Assembly: GCA_903889795.1 (NCBI GenBank)
Contig: CAISYW010000062.1
Coordinates: 1-7,611, forward strand
Reading direction: 5' to 3'
Origin: an uncultured Chlamydiae bacterium
Lineage (GTDB): Bacteria; Chlamydiota; Chlamydiia; Chlamydiales; SM23-39
Length of the DNA stretch: 7,611 nucleotides
Notes under the pieces: model-generated
Database searches by the model: none
What the model was told of the DNA's origin: nothing
The model's input: only the letters and a program-made list of their open reading frames with translations
Translations under genes and position numbers: made by a program
Shown: positions 5,131-7,611 of the stretch, in pieces
Position numbering within the stretch: position 1 is the first letter of the stretch
How the letters are laid out: each line of letters opens with the position of its first letter

Positions 5131-5694
5131 TTGTCTGGTATAAGCTTTGTGAAAAAAGTGAAGAAGAACGGCTCCTTGTTAACCATTTCAAATAGTTTAT
5201 CTTTTATTCGAGCTCCACTTGCCTTTTTATTTTTGCAAGAAAGCCCCACCCTTCGTCTTTTAGCGATTATCCTGGCGATGATCACTGATAGCATCGACGG
5301 CTATGTAGCCAGACGCAGCTGCTCAACAAGCCGATTTGGAGCCATTCTCGATCCTGCGATGGATAAATTTTTTGTCTATTTTGCAATGGCCGTATTTTAC
5401 TTGGAGGGTCGAATGACCCCGCTAGAAATGTCTGCCATGCTTTCACGTGACTTTTTCCTGATTTTATATGGATTATTGCTGGCAATGTGCGGGCGATGGC
5501 GGGATATTGAATTCCGCGCGATTCGTTGGGGCAAAGTGACAACCTCTTTGCAATTCATTGTCCTAATCGGACTCACCTTGCAAATATCGATCCCCTGGAT
5601 AATCTACGCATCATTCCTCGGCATGGGTCTTCTCGCATTTGTCGAGCTAATGCAGGTTATGAATCCATTTTTAAAATCTTCTCAAAAAATTTAG
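5131..5694 (+). CDS. pgsA: CDP-alcohol phosphatidyltransferase, probably phosphatidylglycerophosphate synthase
   Basis: This 187-residue integral membrane enzyme probably joins CDP-diacylglycerol to glycerol-3-phosphate, the step leading to phosphatidylglycerol. The class signature D-x2-D-G-x2-A-R-x8-G-x3-D-x3-D is complete: Asp53, Asp56-Gly57, Ala60-Arg61, Gly70, Asp74 and Asp78. These residues bind metal ions and the CDP group. Hydrophobic segments surround it and fill the C-terminal half (about 85-100, 107-122, 137-153 and 157-173). Length matches PgsA (about 180-190). The alcohol acceptor cannot be read from the motif, so another CDP-alcohol enzyme is possible; C. trachomatis has two pgsA-like genes and this position matches pgsA_2 by neighbourhood. 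The start is uncertain: TTG at 5131 has GGGA (5120-5123) seven bases upstream, while GTG at 5149 or 5158 would give a protein 6 or 9 residues shorter. It lies 44 bp after the transporter without a terminator, so is probably co-transcribed. Its 3' end overlaps the opposite-strand mscS gene. Confidence 0.9.
   Translation: MSGISFVKKVKKNGSLLTISNSLSFIRAPLAFLFLQESPTLRLLAIILAMITDSIDGYVARRSCSTSRFGAILDPAMDKFFVYFAMAVFYLEGRMTPLEMSAMLSRDFFLILYGLLLAMCGRWRDIEFRAIRWGKVTTSLQFIVLIGLTLQISIPWIIYASFLGMGLLAFVELMQVMNPFLKSSQKI
5392..5409 (+). repeat. 18-bp exact direct repeat, copy inside pgsA
   Basis: This is the partner of 3416-3433. In pgsA it covers codons for V-F-Y-L-E-G, between the first and second hydrophobic segments after the catalytic motif, so here it is constrained by coding. 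Confidence 0.6.
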
Positions 5695-6736
5695 GCACCG
5701 CCATCGGCATGCTTGCACCTGCACCAAGAACCAAATCGTAGATCTTGAGCAGGAGATCTTGCTTAATCTGCAAAAACTCATCTAATTCGGTAGTGAGCGT
5801 ATAGGCTTTGATTTCGATATCAATCGATGCAATGCAAAATGAGGTCATATTGACATAGATCGGCTGGCTTTGATCGATCCCGGGATAAGAGATCAAAAGC
5901 TGGCGGATTTTCTCAACAAGAACCGGTACATTCTTGGCATCTTCATAGCGAACTCCAATCAATTCCTCAATTCGCCGATGAGTCATACGAGATTGATTGA
6001 TCATTACCTCGGTTGAAAACATCGAATTAGGGATAAAAATAGGCTTTTTTTGCAAATCACGGACGGAGGTGAAATACCAGCCGATCTCCTCAATTTGACC
6101 GAGAATTTTTTTCCCGGGCAGCTCAATCATCTCATTCACGGTAAATGGACGGGTCAGATGGATCATCAGACCGCCAAAGAAATTTGCAATCACCTCTTTG
6201 CTCGCGAAACCGGCGGCGGCGGCGCCAATGCCCCCGAAAGCAATTAACGGCATCACATCGAGTCCGAAAATCTGCAAAATAATGAGCAGGCTGATAAAGA
6301 CCACGATAAAGGAAAAAACTTTTCCCATGATTTGAATGGAATGCGTATCCAAATCGAGCTTACCTTGGAGTTGCCGCGCTGCTATCGATCGTTGAAAAGT
6401 CTTTTTCCAGCGCAGAAAAATCCAAGCCAAACAGCCAATGATTGATGCATTTCGTACCGTTGAAAAATTCAACGAGGCTTTTTCGACGCCCAGGTGAGGC
6501 AGAGCAAGAGAAATCAAAAAGGCAACAAATAATATCCATAATAAAGAGTGCATAGGAGCAAGAAAAACATAGTCAAGGTGCGCTTGCCAATCATGCTCAT
6601 TGTAATGAGCGCGGCGCTTGAAATGTAAAATGAACTGCTTAAAGAAAACGTTGAGAGTGAGAATCAGCAGCAAAAAAGCGCCAAGCTTCACAAGCCATAT
6701 ATAATCGGAAAAGAGAGTAAGCCAAGTTAGATTCAT
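5657..6736 (-). CDS. MscS-family mechanosensitive ion channel (YnaI-like)
   Basis: This inner-membrane channel opens under membrane tension to release solutes during osmotic downshock. The 359-residue protein has five predicted membrane helices (about 14-32, 60-80, 96-112, 137-156 and 160-195), more than the three of E. coli MscS and similar to YnaI (343 residues). The last helix is the pore-lining one and carries the family signature: GLDVMPLIAFGGIGAAAAG (158-176), then FASKEVIANFFGGL and TRPFTVNEMIELPG (195-208). The beta domain follows, with GQIEEIGWYFTSVRD and IFIPNS (233-238), then a cytoplasmic C-terminal alpha/beta domain to residue 359. The ATG (complement of 6734-6736) has only a weak upstream purine stretch, and I see no convincing promoter. 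It is convergent with pgsA, overlapping it by 38 bp, and divergent from the peptidase gene. An osmotic valve suits a bacterium that passes between host vacuole and open water, which is inference. Confidence 0.95.
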   Translation of the reverse strand: MNLTWLTLFSDYIWLVKLGAFLLLILTLNVFFKQFILHFKRRAHYNEHDWQAHLDYVFLAPMHSLLWILFVAFLISLALPHLGVEKASLNFSTVRNASIIGCLAWIFLRWKKTFQRSIAARQLQGKLDLDTHSIQIMGKVFSFIVVFISLLIILQIFGLDVMPLIAFGGIGAAAAGFASKEVIANFFGGLMIHLTRPFTVNEMIELPGKKILGQIEEIGWYFTSVRDLQKKPIFIPNSMFSTEVMINQSRMTHRRIEELIGVRYEDAKNVPVLVEKIRQLLISYPGIDQSQPIYVNMTSFCIASIDIEIKAYTLTTELDEFLQIKQDLLLKIYDLVLGAGASMPMAVPKFFEKILKMDS

Positions 6737-6832
6737 AATTTAGACCGTTGCATATTTCATAATTTTAAAAAAGCATAGCATAAAGAGGTAAATGCAAAAC
6801 GAGGCAAAATTCGGTATATGCAAGAAATGACT

Positions 6833-6859
6833 TTTACAGAATTTCATTGCCAGTATACT
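6833..6859 (+). promoter_or_regulatory. Weak promoter candidate for the S49 peptidase gene
   Basis: TTTACA (6833-6838) and TATACT (6854-6859) are good boxes, but the 15-base spacer is short. They lie in the 176-bp gap (6737-6912) between the divergent mscS and peptidase genes. CCAGTATA occurs twice nearby (6850-6857 and 6871-6878), the second with TATATT at 6875-6880. No RNA gene or other ORF is supported in this gap. Confidence 0.3.
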
Positions 6860-6912
6860 CTTAAAAGATCCCAGTATATTACAAACATTTCGATCATTCA
6901 GGTTAGAATTCT

Positions 6913-7611
6913 ATGGAAATTCAAAACGAATCAATTTTTGTCTCGGCTCTGCGTGGATTTTGCCGCAGCCTGTTTATCCTGCTCGGCATCTTCACCGCTA
7001 TCTTTATTGCCGTTTTAGCGTTTTCCGCCTTCCAATCTCCTTATCAATCGGAAGAAAAAACCTCCATGCAACTCTTACCCGACCTCAACGGCAAAAAAGC
7101 TCTCGTTTCACTCACAGCTCCGGTAATCTTGCGAGTGAACATCAAGGGCATGATCGGTGACCCTGAACATTTAGACACAGATGTCATGCAATCGATTCTT
7201 TTGGACTCCCGGGAAGGTCTGTTCCAGCACGACCGCGTCAAAGCCGTTCTACTCTATTTTGATACACCCGGAGGAACCGTCGTCGACTCCGACAACATCT
7301 ACCGCCTCCTGTTGAGCTACAAGAAAAAATTTAATGTTCCCGTGTTCGGCTATATCAATGGACTTTGCGCTTCAGGGGGAATGTATATCGCGTCCGCGGC
7401 TGACCGCCTTTATTGCGGACATAGCGGCATTGTCGGTTCCGTCGGCATTATTTTTGGACCCTTTTTCAACATCTCCGATGCAATTGCCAAGATTGGAGTT
7501 CAGGCGCGAGTGCTCACTGACGGAATTGACAAAGACATGATGAGCCCGCTTCGACCCTGGAAACCGGACGAAGATGAGGTGTTCAAAAAAGTGATGTCCC
7601 ATTTTTATCAA
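6913..7611 (+). CDS. sppA: S49-family signal peptide peptidase (SppA/SohB), 3' end outside the window
   Basis: This membrane-anchored serine protease of the SppA/SohB family degrades signal peptides left after secretion and possibly other membrane peptides. The 233 residues visible stay open to the last base of the window; the family length (about 300-340) suggests roughly 100 residues are missing. A membrane anchor spans about 16-38. The S49 core follows: VKAVLLYFDTPGGTVVDS (109-126), then GLCASGGMYIASAADRLY with the nucleophile Ser154, then GIVGSVGIIFG (172-182), and IDKDMMSP, where Lys207 is the likely general base. The Ser-to-Lys spacing of 53 matches the short one-domain type (as in Bacillus SppA, Ser147 and Lys199), not the 67-kDa E. 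coli form. The ATG has only AGG at 6900-6902, ten bases upstream, but the anchor starts sensibly after it. Chlamydia names the equivalent sohB (CT494), near npt2 and pgsA_2. Confidence 0.94.
   Translation, partial: MEIQNESIFVSALRGFCRSLFILLGIFTAIFIAVLAFSAFQSPYQSEEKTSMQLLPDLNGKKALVSLTAPVILRVNIKGMIGDPEHLDTDVMQSILLDSREGLFQHDRVKAVLLYFDTPGGTVVDSDNIYRLLLSYKKKFNVPVFGYINGLCASGGMYIASAADRLYCGHSGIVGSVGIIFGPFFNISDAIAKIGVQARVLTDGIDKDMMSPLRPWKPDEDEVFKKVMSHFYQ

Noticed and set aside
5526..5741. 71-codon plus-strand ORF across the pgsA/mscS junction
   Set aside because: It overlaps two recognised genes in another frame, with no family features.
6818..7160. Two short plus-strand ORFs (6818-7018 and 6960-7160) at the start of the S49 peptidase gene
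   Set aside because: The peptidase frame from 6913 stays open to the window edge with all S49 motifs. These two are other-frame shadows.
1..7611. CRISPR array, insertion sequence, tRNA, rRNA or riboswitch
   Set aside because: I found no regularly spaced repeats, transposase, terminal inverted repeats, tRNA-like folds or rRNA sequence. The only sizeable repeat is the tandem duplication at 634-2337.

Overview
The window comes from a member of the Chlamydiae, most likely an amoeba-associated 'environmental' chlamydia (Parachlamydia-, Waddlia- or Protochlamydia-like), not a classical Chlamydia. The main evidence is a chlamydial-type nucleotide transporter (NTT family). It is followed by a CDP-alcohol phosphatidyltransferase, with a SohB/SppA-type peptidase nearby, which resembles the sohB-npt2-pgsA neighbourhood (CT494-CT496) that I recall from C. 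trachomatis. Genus cannot be fixed from sequence alone.

Layout. (1) Positions 1-2170 are an AT-rich accessory region with three small glycine/alanine-rich membrane proteins (144, 138 and 134 residues). They share a W-I-K-N-H-K motif just before a two-helix hydrophobic hairpin and have a third hydrophobic segment at the C-terminus. I know no function for them; the hairpin makes them candidates for inclusion-membrane (Inc-like) proteins. The second and third genes belong to a tandem duplication that also copied the terminator, the pgk promoter and the first ~163 bp of pgk. A dead pgk fragment (no ATG, one-base frameshift, stop) is therefore left between them. (2) Positions 2175-3365 hold intact phosphoglycerate kinase (pgk). 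(3) Positions 3524-5694 hold an NTT nucleotide transporter (Npt2-like) and a phosphatidylglycerophosphate-synthase-like enzyme in one direction, probably co-transcribed. (4) Positions 5657-6736 on the minus strand encode a YnaI-like MscS mechanosensitive channel whose 3' end overlaps the 3' end of pgsA by 38 bp. (5) From 6913 to the window edge runs a membrane-anchored S49 peptidase (SppA/SohB), open at its 3' end and divergent from mscS.

Functional theme. pgk makes ATP in glycolysis and the NTT carrier imports nucleotides from the host. The phosphatidyltransferase, MscS channel and S49 peptidase serve the cell envelope. The three small membrane proteins are the part that existing families do not explain. 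The copies are similar in leader, N-terminal hairpin, terminator and pgk portions, but their C-terminal thirds are almost unrelated. That looks like a conserved membrane module with a fast-changing tail.
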